Source: Litoreibacter meonggei (lineage in GTDB: Bacteria > Pseudomonadota > Alphaproteobacteria > Rhodobacterales > Rhodobacteraceae). From it: DNA of 64,000 bases. How positions within the stretch are numbered: position 1 is the first letter of the stretch; each line of letters opens with the position of its first letter. The stretch is taken from assembly GCF_003663885.1 (NCBI RefSeq), contig NZ_RCCE01000001.1:496001-560000 (forward strand), given 5' to 3'. The position numbers and the translations under genes were made by a program. Below the pieces are notes generated by a model. It made no database searches. It was not told where the DNA came from and saw only the letters and a list, made by a program, of their open reading frames with translations. Shown here in pieces: positions 19,718 through 29,226 of this stretch.

Positions 19718-20193
19718 TTTGCATCTTTCTTGTAGGGTGTCTTGGACCCGACAGTGTCGGGAAAGTAAGTCTGGCACGCGCAGCTTTCGCGCTTGGAGGT
19801 AAAGCGTTTCGTGGGAACGCCCTGATCGCGTAGCAGCGCCTGCAAGTCGCCCATTGTGTAAGGGGTCTCGGAGGCCAATGCATCATACACGGTGGCTGAG
19901 ATTTCGCTGGCGTCCCTTGGGCCGGTCGACGTCAAAGAATGTGGTTGCGACTTGCTCCGCAAAACTCTGCCGCTGGGACAATGCTCAAGATAGAAATACG
20001 TGCGATCCGCTTTGTCGTAGGTCGTATAGGAAACGAACTGATTGGACCAATTGCCCGTTGATGCTATTTCGCGACCTTCCGCCATGTCCCCGCTATACGC
20101 GCAAGGCGGCGGTGGGGGCGTCAGGCCAAAGGCCTGCCCTGCACACAGCGCGACAAGAGCGCTGGACAAAGTGATATGACGCGCTGCGTGCAT
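19714..20193 (-). CDS. exported protein of unknown function inside the nuo operon
   Basis: A 159-aa protein with a signal peptide (residues 1-23, ending AGQAFG), then a PPPPP run and a cysteine-containing mature part (four cysteines, including CACQ near the end). I do not recognise the family. It starts 5 bases after nuoJ and ends in an ATGA overlap with nuoK, so it is translated with the complex I subunits. A periplasmic role connected to complex I or its assembly is possible but not shown. Confidence 0.7.
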   Translation of the reverse strand: MHAARHITLSSALVALCAGQAFGLTPPPPPCAYSGDMAEGREIASTGNWSNQFVSYTTYDKADRTYFYLEHCPSGRVLRSKSQPHSLTSTGPRDASEISATVYDALASETPYTMGDLQALLRDQGVPTKRFTSKRESCACQTYFPDTVGSKTPYKKDAK

Positions 20194-20198
20194 CCGGC

Positions 20199-20813
20199 CT
20201 ACAACCCCTGCCCCGGTTTCACGTCTTTCAGCTCCATCTGCTCCGCTGGATCGCGGTAGATTTGGCTTAGGACGTTCTGGCGTTTGATGTCCGGACGGTG
20301 GCGCAAAGTCAGCACGATGGCGCCGATCATGGCGACCAGCAGGATCAGGCCCGCCGCTTGGAACAGGTAGATGTATTTGGTGTAGATCAGCTGGCCCAAG
20401 GCCGCCGTATTGTGGGTCTCTTCCAGTGCGGGGGCCACGGCGTCACGCAACGCAGTTGCATTTTCCGCGCCTGTCCATGTGCCGAAGACCAGCGCCAGTT
20501 CCATCAACAAAATAACGCCGATCAGCCCTGCGAGTGGTACGAATTTTGCCAACTCGCCACGTAACTCCGCGAAGTTCACGTCCAGCATCATCACCACGAA
20601 CAGGAACAACACGGCGACCGCGCCGACATAGACGATGATCATCAGCATTGCGACGAATTCCGCGCCCAGCAGCACGAACAAGCCGGCCGAGGACAGGAAC
20701 GCGAGGATCAGCCACAACACCGAGTGCACGGGGTTGCGCGACACCACGACGAACAGGCCGGCGGTCACGACCGTGATGGCAAACAGGTAGAATGCGAAAT
20801 CAGCGAAACCCAT
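20199..20813 (-). CDS. nuoJ: NADH-quinone oxidoreductase subunit J
   Basis: A 204-aa membrane subunit of complex I with five hydrophobic segments. The family core [20 protein letters not shown] and [19 protein letters not shown] (about 60-78), which contains the pi-bulge helix, is clear. Its ATG shares one base with the stop of the preceding gene (TGATG). Confidence 0.96.
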   Translation of the reverse strand: MGFADFAFYLFAITVVTAGLFVVVSRNPVHSVLWLILAFLSSAGLFVLLGAEFVAMLMIIVYVGAVAVLFLFVVMMLDVNFAELRGELAKFVPLAGLIGVILLMELALVFGTWTGAENATALRDAVAPALEETHNTAALGQLIYTKYIYLFQAAGLILLVAMIGAIVLTLRHRPDIKRQNVLSQIYRDPAEQMELKDVKPGQGL

Positions 20814-21214
20814 CAGTCTTTTCCTTCTCCGTCCAGCACCTCTGTCGCCAGCTCCATCGCTTTCGACATGGCCGGAACGCCGCCAAACATCGCTGCTTGG
20901 GCGATGGTTTCGGCAATCTCTTGTTTCGTCGCACCCGCCTCAACAAGGTGGCGCACGGTGATCCTGATCTGGCTTTCAGCCTGTGCGCCCTGAATGGTCA
21001 GCCCTGTGAGGGTCAGCAACAGTCGCGTCTTGGCGTCGAGACCTTCAGGGTTCATCCCCTTGCCCATGAACTGCTCCATGATCTCGGCAGACATGGTGGG
21101 CATCATGTTTTCAAAGCCCTTCGGCGTGAACGCCTCCAGCGCAGGGTTCATGTTCTTGGCCATATCCTGGCCCATCTTCATCATGGCCTCGAAGGGGTTG
21201 TTGGGGTCAGACAT
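20813..21214 (-). CDS. carboxymuconolactone-decarboxylase-like protein without cysteines
   Basis: A 133-aa protein with the all-helical CMD/AhpD-like fold: [18 protein letters not shown], a helix [20 protein letters not shown] and [13 protein letters not shown]. The peroxidase members of this family use a CxxC motif, but this protein contains no cysteine at all, so a thiol peroxidase activity is unlikely. The N-terminal 50 residues are rich in methionine. The ATG at 21214 is chosen because GGAG lies 8 bases before it; it overlaps the preceding gene by 8 bases and nuoJ by one. Function in the nuo context is unknown. Confidence 0.75.
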   Translation of the reverse strand: MSDPNNPFEAMMKMGQDMAKNMNPALEAFTPKGFENMMPTMSAEIMEQFMGKGMNPEGLDAKTRLLLTLTGLTIQGAQAESQIRITVRHLVEAGATKQEIAETIAQAAMFGGVPAMSKAMELATEVLDGEGKD

Positions 21215-21737
21215 TGGCTTCTCCATCTTCGGGGTACATGGTGATTTCGAACGTGCCATCACCGGTTATTTCGATCCGTTCGCCAGGATTGCGATCCTTG
21301 GCAGCGGCGACCGAGCTTTGAACCTTGGACGTGATCTCCAGAAACTCGGAGCGCGTCGCAAGCTCGCCTGTCATGGTGCCATAAAACGGGCTGGAATCGT
21401 CCATGATCACGGCGAGCGCTTTCGCCGCCAGATCAACCACGCCATCGGTGTCGCGCAGATCTTCGGCAAACGGCGTGACGGCGCGCATCAGCTTTTCGTC
21501 AAGAACGGACTGCATCTCGCCATGGCTGACGGCGATCGCATCCGCAGCGACAACAGCGGTGATCACCTGTCCTTCATACATGTCCCGTGTGACGCCTTCG
21601 GAGACGATCACGCCGTTGCTCTCCGACAGGACAGCATCAAGCGTGCCGATGGCAAACTCGGCGCCCATGTCTTCGATCATGTCGACCAAGTCGTCCAGAA
21701 TGCCCGGATCAAAAGGATATGTGGCATGGACGCTCAT
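21207..21737 (-). CDS. unrecognised 176-aa protein coupled to nuoI
   Basis: A soluble acidic protein with no signal peptide and no cysteines. It opens with [17 protein letters not shown] and ends with a strand-rich stretch ([19 protein letters not shown]). I do not recognise a family. The ATG at 21737 overlaps the nuoI stop as ATGA, and its own end overlaps the next gene by 8 bases, so it is probably made in step with complex I subunits. An assembly role is possible but nothing in the sequence shows it. Confidence 0.7.
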   Translation of the reverse strand: MSVHATYPFDPGILDDLVDMIEDMGAEFAIGTLDAVLSESNGVIVSEGVTRDMYEGQVITAVVAADAIAVSHGEMQSVLDEKLMRAVTPFAEDLRDTDGVVDLAAKALAVIMDDSSPFYGTMTGELATRSEFLEITSKVQSSVAAAKDRNPGERIEITGDGTFEITMYPEDGEANV

Positions 21738-22225
21738 CTGTACGGTGCATCCATTTCTAGGTTGTGGGCAATCGCGGCCTCCCAACGGTCACCGTTCGCC
21801 AGCAGCTTGTCCTTGTCGTAGAAAAGCTCTTCGCGGGTCTCGGTGGCGAACTCGAAATTCGGGCCCTCAACAATGGCATCTACAGGACAGGCTTCTTGGC
21901 AAAACCCGCAATAGATGCATTTCGTCATGTCGATGTCGTAGCGGGTGGTGCGGCGGGAGCCGTCATCGCGCGGCTCCGCGTCGATCGTGATGGCTTGCGC
22001 GGGGCATACGGCCTCGCACAGTTTACACGCGATGCAACGCTCTTCCCCGTTGGGGTAGCGGCGCAAGGCATGCTCCCCACGAAAACGTGGGGACAAAGGC
22101 CCCTTCTCGTGCGGGTAGTTCAAGGTCGCCTTTGGCGCGAAGAAATACTTCAGGCCCAGCTGCATGCCTTTGAACATGTCCATCAGCAGGAAGTACTTGG
22201 CCTTGCGTGCGAATGAAGTTGCCAT
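21734..22225 (-). CDS. nuoI: NADH-quinone oxidoreductase subunit I
   Basis: A 163-aa ferredoxin-like subunit carrying two 4Fe-4S clusters (N6a, N6b) of the complex I arm. Both motifs are intact: [12 protein letters not shown] (about 63-74) and [12 protein letters not shown] (about 102-113). An AGGAGG lies just before the ATG, within the end of nuoH. The gene is followed by the 176-aa gene with an ATGA overlap. Confidence 0.97.
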   Translation of the reverse strand: MATSFARKAKYFLLMDMFKGMQLGLKYFFAPKATLNYPHEKGPLSPRFRGEHALRRYPNGEERCIACKLCEAVCPAQAITIDAEPRDDGSRRTTRYDIDMTKCIYCGFCQEACPVDAIVEGPNFEFATETREELFYDKDKLLANGDRWEAAIAHNLEMDAPYR

Positions 22226-22229
22226 TGGG

Positions 22230-23267
22230 TTAACCTCCTACTGCCCAGCGGGCATAGGCCCCGCCGAAAGCACCGTATTGCGCAAAAAATGCCACCAGAA
22301 CGACCCAGCCCAGCGACAGCGGCAGGAACACTTTCCAACCGATGCGCATCAACTGGTCGTAGCGGTAGCGCGGCACGATGGCCTTCACCATGGCGAACAT
22401 AAAGAAGAAGAACGCCATTTTGCCGACCATCCACAACGGGCCATCCGGCAGGAACGGGATCGGGGACAGCCAGCCGCCGAAGAACAGCAGCGAGATCAGC
22501 GCGCACATCAGGAAGATGGCGATATACTCACCGGCCATGAACAGCAGGAACGGGGTCGAGGAGTATTCGACCTGATAGCCTGCAACCAGTTCCGATTCCG
22601 CTTCGGGAAGGTCGAAAGGCGGGCGGTTGGTTTCAGCCAAGGCGCTGATAAAGAACAAGAATACCATCGGGAAATGCGGCAGCCAGTACCAGCTGAAGAA
22701 GCCGTAATCGCCGTCTTGCGCGCGGACAATGTCACCGAAGTTCAGCGAACCGGTCGACAGCACCACACCGATGATAATAAGGCCGATGGACACCTCATAG
22801 GAAATCATCTGCGCCGCAGAGCGCAAGCAGCCAAGGAACGGGTATTTGGAGTTGGACGCCCAGCCCCCCATGATCACGCCGTAGACCTCAAGCGAGCCGA
22901 TGGCGAAGATATACAGGATGGCGACGTTCAGATCGGCCAGAACCCATGTGTCGTTGAACGGGATTACCGCCCACGAGATGATCGCCAGCACGAAAGCCAG
23001 CATCGGGGCCAGCATGAACACGAACTTGTCGGCCCCTGCGGGAATGACGATCTCTTTGACCACATATTTCAGCGCGTCGGCCACAGATTGCAGCAGCCCG
23101 AAGACCCCGACCACGTTCGGGCCACGCCGCATTTGCACGGCGGCCCAGATTTTCCGGTCGCCATAAACCAAAAACAGCAGCGAGATCATCACGAAGGCGA
23201 TCATTGCCAGGCATTGGGCAACGATGATCAGGGTGATCCCCAGTCCAGATGAAAGAAATTCAGCCAT
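22230..23267 (-). CDS. nuoH: NADH-quinone oxidoreductase subunit H
   Basis: A 345-aa membrane subunit at the quinone site of complex I, with eight hydrophobic segments. [20 protein letters not shown] (about 30-49) and [21 protein letters not shown] are the classic NuoH motifs next to the quinone channel. It is separated from nuoI by four bases and from the preceding lipoprotein gene by six. Confidence 0.97.
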   Translation of the reverse strand: MAEFLSSGLGITLIIVAQCLAMIAFVMISLLFLVYGDRKIWAAVQMRRGPNVVGVFGLLQSVADALKYVVKEIVIPAGADKFVFMLAPMLAFVLAIISWAVIPFNDTWVLADLNVAILYIFAIGSLEVYGVIMGGWASNSKYPFLGCLRSAAQMISYEVSIGLIIIGVVLSTGSLNFGDIVRAQDGDYGFFSWYWLPHFPMVFLFFISALAETNRPPFDLPEAESELVAGYQVEYSSTPFLLFMAGEYIAIFLMCALISLLFFGGWLSPIPFLPDGPLWMVGKMAFFFFMFAMVKAIVPRYRYDQLMRIGWKVFLPLSLGWVVLVAFFAQYGAFGGAYARWAVGG

Positions 23268-23273
23268 GGTCCC

Positions 23274-23663
23274 TCAAACTGTTGGTATGCCGGTTTCGGC
23301 ACATTCTGCGACGGCCACTTCGGCGTCGATTGTTTGCAATCCGTCGGGTAGTGCAGCCGAGATGGTGTAAACCGCATCTCCGGCCCAAAGGCCACCCTCT
23401 TCCTGTACGTTTGTGCGCACATGTCGCGCAAATCCGAAGCCGCGGATCAGTGCGTACTGCGCCGCGGCGCATTTTCCGTAATCCGCCACATCGGCTTTGG
23501 TCCGCGCGCCCCTCATCCGCACCAGAAAGCTGACGAGGTCATCGTCAAGCCGTCTGGTCTCGATGCCAAGGTAATCCGGCGCAAAATACTCCTGCGTCGG
23601 GTCCTCGGTCGGGGTGCAGGCCGCTAGCATGGCTGCCCCCAGAAAGGATATGCGCGTGCGCAT
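23274..23663 (-). CDS. small lipoprotein between nuoG and nuoH
   Basis: A 129-aa protein with a lipoprotein signal: a short hydrophobic stretch and the lipobox AMLAAC with Cys16 as the likely lipidated residue. The rest is soluble, with cysteines at KCAAAQY and AECAETG. I do not recognise a family. It lies 6 bases after nuoG and 6 bases before nuoH, so it is part of the operon. It could be an envelope protein only carried along, or an accessory factor; the sequence does not decide. Confidence 0.72.
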   Translation of the reverse strand: MRTRISFLGAAMLAACTPTEDPTQEYFAPDYLGIETRRLDDDLVSFLVRMRGARTKADVADYGKCAAAQYALIRGFGFARHVRTNVQEEGGLWAGDAVYTISAALPDGLQTIDAEVAVAECAETGIPTV

Positions 23664-23669
23664 GTCATG

Positions 23670-25685
23670 TTACTCCGCTGCCATCGGGGCGCTGGCCCGC
23701 GCCTTGGCATTTGCCGACAGCTCGGCCATCAATTCAGACGCACGGGCGATCGGGTTGGTCAGGTAGAAATCGGTCAGGGCGTGGCGGAAGTCGGCCTTGC
23801 CCATCTTTTTGGCTTTCAGCGGCGTCCATGCGTTCTCCGGCACGATGTCGACACCCGCCAGATGCGGAACCTCGGCGACCAGCGCCTGACGCAGTTGCGC
23901 CAGCGTGTCGTAAGGCAATGTCGCGCCCAATTCGGCGGACAGCGCGCGCAGGATGGCCCAGTTGTCTTTCGCCTCACCCGGAGCAAAGCCCGCACGCAGC
24001 GCCAGTTGCGGCCGCCCTTCGGTGTTCACGAACAGCGCCTGTTCTTCAGTATAGGCAGCCCCCGGCAGGATGATGTCGGCACGATGCGCGCCGCGATCCC
24101 CGTGGGAGCCTTGGTAGATCACGAACGGACCCGCCTCGATATCGATCTCGTCGGCGCCAAGATTATAGATCACCTCCGCGTCCTTGATCCCGTCCATGCC
24201 AGCGTCATTCGTACAGCCCACATCCATTGCGCCTACACGGCCAGCGGCGGTGTGCAGCACCATGAATTTGGAGTTGGTTTTTTCCGCCAGCTCCATCGCG
24301 GCAGCCAGAACGGCAGCGCCATCGGCCTCGCCCAAGGCACCCATGCCGATGATGATAACGGACGGCTCGTCCAGAACCTTATCGAACTTGTGGCTCAGCA
24401 AGCCTTCCAGCGCCGCGCGGTCGGTGCCGATATGCGCATATTCATACGTCAGATCAACAGCTTGCCCGACCAAACCTACATTTGCACCAAGGGTCCATGC
24501 CTTGCGGATACGCGCATTCAGAACGGGCGCTTCCACGGCGGGGTTGGTGCCGATCAGCTGGATATGCTTGGCGGTGTCGAGGTCTTCGATACGCGCGGTG
24601 CCAACATAGCCGGAGCGGTTGCCCGCAGGCAGCTTCGCGCCATCGGTGCGGCATTCCACGACGCCGCCTTGGCCTTCGATCATCTGCTTCAGGGCAAACG
24701 CGGCTTCTACAGGAGCCAGATCGCCCACCAGACCAGCCAGCTTCTTGCCTTTCATCGCCTTCGCAGCAGCTTCCAACGCCTCACCCCAGCCTGCTTTGCG
24801 CAGCTTGCCGTTCTCACGGATGTAAGGCGTGTCCAGCCGCTGGCGGCGCAGGCCGTCCCACACGAAACGCGTCTTGTCGGAAATCCATTCCTCGTTCACG
24901 CCGTCATGGTTGCGCGGCAAAAAGCGCATGACTTCGCGGCCTTTGGTGTCCACGCGGATGCTGGAGCCAAGGGCGTCCATCACGTCGATGCTTTCCGTTT
25001 TGGATAGCTCCCACGGGCGTGCCGTGAAAGCGTAAGGCTTCGAGACCAAAGCCCCAACAGGGCACAAGTCGATGATGTTACCTTGCAGGTTGGAGTTCAG
25101 CGTTTGGCCCAGATAAGACGTAATCTCCGCATCCTCACCGCGACCAGTCTGGCCCATTTGCGTGATGCCCGCGACCTCGGAGGTGAAGCGCACGCAGCGG
25201 GTGCAGGAAATGCAGCGGGTCATATGGGTCTCGACCAGCGGGCCAAGGTCCAGATCATCCGTCGCGCGTTTCGGCTCGCGGTAGCGGGAGAAGTCGACGC
25301 CATACGCCATGGCTTGGTCTTGCAGATCGCATTCACCGCCTTGGTCGCAAATCGGGCAATCCAGCGGGTGGTTGATCAGCAGGAATTCCATCACCCCTTC
25401 GCGGGCCTTCTTGACCATGGGCGAGTTGGTTTTCACCACGGGCGGCTGGCCTTCCGGACCGGGGCGCAAGTCGCGCACCTGCATCGCACAAGATGCGGCA
25501 GGCTTCGGCGGGCCACCAACCACTTCGACCAGACACATGCGGCAGTTGCCCGCAATCGTCAGGCGCTCGTGATAGCAGAACCGAGGCACTTCGACGCCCG
25601 CTTGCTCACACGCTTGGATCAGGGTCATCGCCCCGTCACACTCGACCTCTTTACCGTCGATGATTACTTTTTTTAGGTCAGACAT
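23670..25685 (-). CDS. nuoG: NADH-quinone oxidoreductase subunit G
   Basis: A 671-aa iron-sulfur subunit of the electron-input arm. The 2Fe-2S ligands are in [15 protein letters not shown] (about 37-51), the histidine-ligated 4Fe-4S cluster in [14 protein letters not shown] (about 105-118) and another 4Fe-4S cluster in CISCTRC (about 158-164). The C-terminal part is the molybdopterin-oxidoreductase-like domain without visible cofactor ligands, as in mitochondria-like NuoG. AAAGGG precedes the ATG by about 9 bases. Confidence 0.97.
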   Translation of the reverse strand: MSDLKKVIIDGKEVECDGAMTLIQACEQAGVEVPRFCYHERLTIAGNCRMCLVEVVGGPPKPAASCAMQVRDLRPGPEGQPPVVKTNSPMVKKAREGVMEFLLINHPLDCPICDQGGECDLQDQAMAYGVDFSRYREPKRATDDLDLGPLVETHMTRCISCTRCVRFTSEVAGITQMGQTGRGEDAEITSYLGQTLNSNLQGNIIDLCPVGALVSKPYAFTARPWELSKTESIDVMDALGSSIRVDTKGREVMRFLPRNHDGVNEEWISDKTRFVWDGLRRQRLDTPYIRENGKLRKAGWGEALEAAAKAMKGKKLAGLVGDLAPVEAAFALKQMIEGQGGVVECRTDGAKLPAGNRSGYVGTARIEDLDTAKHIQLIGTNPAVEAPVLNARIRKAWTLGANVGLVGQAVDLTYEYAHIGTDRAALEGLLSHKFDKVLDEPSVIIIGMGALGEADGAAVLAAAMELAEKTNSKFMVLHTAAGRVGAMDVGCTNDAGMDGIKDAEVIYNLGADEIDIEAGPFVIYQGSHGDRGAHRADIILPGAAYTEEQALFVNTEGRPQLALRAGFAPGEAKDNWAILRALSAELGATLPYDTLAQLRQALVAEVPHLAGVDIVPENAWTPLKAKKMGKADFRHALTDFYLTNPIARASELMAELSANAKARASAPMAAE

Positions 25686-25748
25686 ACGCCGTACCCTTTC
25701 GTTTTTCGTACAAGACAGGATGAACCGTCGAATTGTTATGAAGTGGAA

Positions 25749-26066
25749 TCACAGGCAGGACCCCGCCCCCGCAGCGTCGATCATCCGAGCTGCCGAAAGT
25801 CCCGCAGTCAAAATGATCGTATGAACGAAGGGCCATGCGAATTCTTGAAGCTTGTCCCTGAAAAACAGTGCGCTGATCACCGTTGCTATCGCTAGCCCTA
25901 TTATTGCGATCCGATACAATATGAAAAACGCCATAAAGGGCGGAAACAGCAACCACAAATGAGCGCAAGCCAGAAAATTGCCATTGTCCCAATCCGTCCA
26001 ATAGACGGCTACTATCAGGCACCAAACAAGTGCGTGAGAAACGGCGGCTGTCAATTTCCATCTCAT
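25749..26066 (-). CDS. small membrane protein between the DUF3291 gene and nuoG
   Basis: A 105-aa protein with three to four hydrophobic segments (residues 5-22, 31-51, 52-67, 80-95). I do not recognise a family. The ATG at 26066 directly follows the TGA of the DUF3291 gene (TGAATG). Another frame over the same bases on the same strand is longer but lacks coherent features. A membrane role linked with complex I is inferred only from position. Confidence 0.6.
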   Translation of the reverse strand: MRWKLTAAVSHALVWCLIVAVYWTDWDNGNFLACAHLWLLFPPFMAFFILYRIAIIGLAIATVISALFFRDKLQEFAWPFVHTIILTAGLSAARMIDAAGAGSCL

Positions 26067-26552
26067 TCACTCCGCAGCCACTTGGCAGCCATGTGTTTTC
26101 CACATGGTCGCGTCTTTCAAATAGTCCCAGCCGAAGGCGTCGGGGCTGTCGCCCTGCTCCCGCAGCATCTCAAGTCTCTCCAGCGCCTCGGCCAGTGTTG
26201 GTTCATGCCCAATCGGCACCCACCACATGACGAAGTGCATTTTACCAAGCACCTCGAACCACTCTTGGCGCTTTTCGTAGAATTTCTTGTGCAGCGTGCC
26301 CCAGACGAAGGTTTCCAACGCCTCGGCGCTTTCCCACACGGTCAGGTTCGGCACATAGAGCGGATCGCCCGCAATCGCGTGCTCGGTCGCACCCGGCGAG
26401 CCGGAGCCTTCCAGCATCCACACAAACCCCGGCATCCGTTTGCCCAAAGCGTTGATCCGCTCGATATTGTCGATGAACTCGGCCACGCGCGGATCACCCA
26501 CAGGGGCGAGCAGCTTGCCGACATTCAGCTCTGCCAGATGGTGACCCTTCAT
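26067..26552 (-). CDS. DUF3291 domain protein
   Basis: A 161-aa protein of the DUF3291 family, recognised by HHLAELNVGKLLAPVGDPRV at the start, MPGFVWMLEGSGS, and the paired segments TVWESAEALETFVW and FVMWWVPIGHEPTLAEAL. The fold is thought to resemble antibiotic-biosynthesis monooxygenase (dimeric alpha-beta barrel) proteins; no activity is established. The ATG at 26552 overlaps the previous stop as ATGA, and the longer frame is rejected for that reason. Confidence 0.8.
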   Translation of the reverse strand: MKGHHLAELNVGKLLAPVGDPRVAEFIDNIERINALGKRMPGFVWMLEGSGSPGATEHAIAGDPLYVPNLTVWESAEALETFVWGTLHKKFYEKRQEWFEVLGKMHFVMWWVPIGHEPTLAEALERLEMLREQGDSPDAFGWDYLKDATMWKTHGCQVAAE

Positions 26553-26965
26553 TGCGGCACCTCCACCAGCAAAAGCCCGATCTCGGTGCCTTCCGACATC
26601 TCGGCACGGCCAGCCGCACACACATCATCGCTGCCAGCGCCCTCAAGCTTGTGTTTGTCCATGAACGCCTGTTGGGCGGCGCCGAGTTCGGCATCGCCAT
26701 TGTCCATACCAGCAGAGGGGTCATTCGGGTCGAACCCGTCTTCTTCCAACTGCGTGAACAGCGTCTCGGATGCTTTGACGATGGCCACAGGATCCACGCT
26801 CAGCTCCGCGCAGGACAGCGCCAAGGCTTGCGCCGCAGACGTCGCCACAAGGGCCGAGACGAAGTAATCCGGCATCGGGCGCGTATCGGCCATCACAGGC
26901 GCAGCCGCCAGAAGGGCGACAACGACAGGTCCGAATTTCACTACGCTCGACATTCTCAATTCCAT
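26549..26965 (-). CDS. DUF5333 exported protein
   Basis: A 138-aa protein with a signal peptide (about residues 5-26, ending VMA) and a mature part ending in VCAAGRAEMSEGTEIGLLL, which matches the DUF5333 proteins of Rhodobacterales nuo operons. Two cysteines (SCAEL and VCAAG) may form a disulfide in the periplasm. The start is either ATG at 26965 (next to the upstream TAG) or ATG at 26953; the difference is only four residues. It overlaps the DUF3291 gene by ATGA. Function unknown. Confidence 0.68.
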   Translation of the reverse strand: MELRMSSVVKFGPVVVALLAAAPVMADTRPMPDYFVSALVATSAAQALALSCAELSVDPVAIVKASETLFTQLEEDGFDPNDPSAGMDNGDAELGAAQQAFMDKHKLEGAGSDDVCAAGRAEMSEGTEIGLLLVEVPQ

Positions 26966-26966
26966 C

Positions 26967-27308
26967 CTACCGCGCGATACAGCGCGCGTTGAACACCAGC
27001 TTGTCGCCGTCTTGGGTGAACGCCCAATCGTCGCTGACTGGGCTGATCTGCCATTCGGCGTCGGAGCCGCCATAGTTCAGGAGGCAATACTTGGTGGCCT
27101 CGAACCGCACGCTTTCACGTACTTCCTCGACACCAGCGCCCTTGTTGACCACGGCAATCGCGATATCGCGCTTGTCCTCACCTTTCGACAGCTTGGCTTT
27201 GAACGGTAACGCGCGTTCGCTCGAAGCGTTGCGCGACTTGTCACGGCTGAGCCGCGAACAAGAGGCTGTACCAAGCACCAGCGATATGATGAGCAGTAGT
27301 CGGATCAT
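26967..27308 (-). CDS. small lipoprotein of unknown function (113 aa)
   Basis: The N-terminus has a hydrophobic stretch and lipobox GTASC with Cys17 as the predicted lipidated residue. The mature part (about 95 aa) has two more cysteines (YCLLNYGG and ARCIAR) that could pair in the periplasm. It starts in an ATGA overlap with the preceding lipoprotein gene and ends two bases before the DUF5333 start. I do not recognise a family. Confidence 0.7.
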   Translation of the reverse strand: MIRLLLIISLVLGTASCSRLSRDKSRNASSERALPFKAKLSKGEDKRDIAIAVVNKGAGVEEVRESVRFEATKYCLLNYGGSDAEWQISPVSDDWAFTQDGDKLVFNARCIAR

Positions 27309-27649
27309 GTTTTCAGCCTCGAGCCATCAATCACCTGATCACTTTGCAACACGCCGACGCAGAACACTTTGACGGTCAACAAACCATCCGCACGTGTGCG
27401 GGTGTCGGGAATGGCGCTCTCGCCCTCTTGGCAAGCAATTTCCATCGCACGGATCACGGCACGATTTTCGTCCGCCGCAGGAATGGCGGCCCCGTCCTTG
27501 TAGCGCAAGACGACGCGGGTGGTATCACCGGCGCGGGCCGCTTCGACGATGTCGATGGGCGGGCCTTTGGGTTTCTCGGACACCGGTCCTGCTGGCACAC
27601 AAGCGGCAAGAACCGCCGCGACGGGGATGAGGAACAGAGCGCGCATCAT
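27305..27649 (-). CDS. small lipoprotein coupled to nuoF (114 aa)
   Basis: Lipobox VLAAC with Cys at about residue 17, then a soluble domain with two cysteines (IACQEG and KVFCVG). The first ATG (27649) overlaps the nuoF stop as ATGA; a second ATG follows directly. The 40 residues upstream in the longer frame lie inside nuoF and are rejected. The paired-cysteine layout resembles that of the next lipoprotein, so the two may be distant paralogues, but identity is low. Confidence 0.7.
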   Translation of the reverse strand: MMRALFLIPVAAVLAACVPAGPVSEKPKGPPIDIVEAARAGDTTRVVLRYKDGAAIPAADENRAVIRAMEIACQEGESAIPDTRTRADGLLTVKVFCVGVLQSDQVIDGSRLKT

Positions 27650-28944
27650 TCTGCCGCTACCGCCGACACGCGGCCGGTTCGTTTGTGCTTGATGCGGTCT
27701 TCGATTTCGTCGCGGAAGTGGCGCACCAGACCCTGGATCGGCCAAGCCGCCGCGTCGCCCAAGGCGCAAATCGTGTGGCCTTCGACCTGTTTCGTCACGT
27801 CCAGCAGCATGTCGATTTCCTCGACTTCCGCCTCACCAGTCACCAAGCGATCCATCACGCGCATCATCCAGCCGGTGCCTTCGCGGCACGGGGTGCATTG
27901 GCCGCATGACTCATGCTTGTAGAACTTCGACAGACGCCAGATGGCTTTGATGATGTCGGTGTTCTGGTCCATCACAATGACGGCAGCCGTCCCCAATCCG
28001 GAGCGTTGCTCGCGCAGCCAGTCGAAATCCATGATGCATTCTTTTTCCATCATCTCGGCGGGCAACATCGGCACGGACGAGCCACCGGGGATCACCGCCT
28101 TCAGGTTGGACCAGCCGCCACGGATGCCACCACAATGGCGGTCGATCAGCTCTTTGAACGGGATCGACATGGCCTCTTCGACCACGCAGGGGTTGTTCAC
28201 ATGGCCGGAAATCGCAAACAGCTTGGTGCCTGCGTTGTTCGGGCGGCCGAAGCCCGAGAACCATTCCCCGCCACGGCGCAGGATGGTCGGCACAACGGCA
28301 ATGGATTCGACGTTGTTAACTGTGGTCGGGCAGCCATAGAGGCCAGCCCCCGCAGGAAACGGCGGCTTCATCCGCGGCATCCCTTTTTTGCCCTCAAGGC
28401 TTTCCAGCAACGCGGTTTCTTCACCGCAAATATACGCGCCCGCGCCATGATGCAGGTAGATGTCGAAGTCCCAGCCGGATTTCGCGGCGTTGGGGCCGAC
28501 AAGGCCAGCCTCGTAACATTCGTCGATGGCGTTTTGCAGCGCCTCTTTCTCGCGAATATATTCGCCGCGAATGTAGATGTAGCAGGCGTTCGCTTGCATC
28601 GCGAAGCTCGCGATCAGGCAGCCTTCGATCAGCGTGTGCGGATCGTGGCGCATGATCTCGCGGTCTTTGCAGGTGCCCGGCTCGGACTCGTCTGCATTCA
28701 CCACCAGATAGCTGGGGCGCCCGTCGCTTTCTTTAGGCATGAAGGACCATTTCAGCCCCGTCGGGAAGCCAGCGCCCCCGCGTCCACGCAGGCCAGAGGC
28801 CTTCATCTCGTCGATGATGCTGTCACGGCCACGCTTGATGATCGCGGCGGTGCCGTCCCAATGCCCACGGGCTTTCGCGCCCTTCAGGGAGCGGTCATGC
28901 ATCCCGTAGAGATTGGTAAAGATGCGGTCCTTGTCTGCCAACAT
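27646..28944 (-). CDS. nuoF: NADH-quinone oxidoreductase subunit F
   Basis: A 432-aa flavoprotein subunit that takes electrons from NADH. The NADH site [16 protein letters not shown] (about 51-66), the FMN site [16 protein letters not shown] and the 4Fe-4S ligands [12 protein letters not shown] (about 346-357) are intact. It follows the DUF5337 gene by 44 bases and overlaps the next lipoprotein by ATGA. Confidence 0.97.
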   Translation of the reverse strand: MLADKDRIFTNLYGMHDRSLKGAKARGHWDGTAAIIKRGRDSIIDEMKASGLRGRGGAGFPTGLKWSFMPKESDGRPSYLVVNADESEPGTCKDREIMRHDPHTLIEGCLIASFAMQANACYIYIRGEYIREKEALQNAIDECYEAGLVGPNAAKSGWDFDIYLHHGAGAYICGEETALLESLEGKKGMPRMKPPFPAGAGLYGCPTTVNNVESIAVVPTILRRGGEWFSGFGRPNNAGTKLFAISGHVNNPCVVEEAMSIPFKELIDRHCGGIRGGWSNLKAVIPGGSSVPMLPAEMMEKECIMDFDWLREQRSGLGTAAVIVMDQNTDIIKAIWRLSKFYKHESCGQCTPCREGTGWMMRVMDRLVTGEAEVEEIDMLLDVTKQVEGHTICALGDAAAWPIQGLVRHFRDEIEDRIKHKRTGRVSAVAAE

Positions 28945-28988
28945 AGCTTTCGCGTCCTGTCTGCTTCTTCATGTGCGGTGTCGCGCGC

Positions 28989-29207
28989 CTAGCTTCTGGC
29001 GCGCCACACCCGGAATAAAACGACCAACGCCCAGATGAACGCGGCCCCTGCCATCAGGTCGAACAGGAAGGCAAAGCGTGCGGGCCAGCCAAGCTGCCCC
29101 CCGATCACCTGCGCCCCGACCCAGATCAGCATCGTGGCAAAAATCACGATCGCCGCCTGTCGGGCCTGTCTGACCATACGCGGGTCCTCTTGCGAGGGCC
29201 CGCTCAT
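28989..29207 (-). CDS. DUF5337 small membrane protein
   Basis: A 72-aa protein with two transmembrane helices (about 19-35 and 45-66). The segment GGQLGWPARFAFLFDLMA between and in the helices is the DUF5337 signature found in Rhodobacterales nuo operons. It lies between the 314-aa membrane protein and nuoF. Function unknown; a small accessory membrane subunit or assembly factor is a fair guess from context. Confidence 0.72.
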   Translation of the reverse strand: MSGPSQEDPRMVRQARQAAIVIFATMLIWVGAQVIGGQLGWPARFAFLFDLMAGAAFIWALVVLFRVWRARS

Positions 29208-29226
29208 CGTTTCGTCTCAGTCGGGA

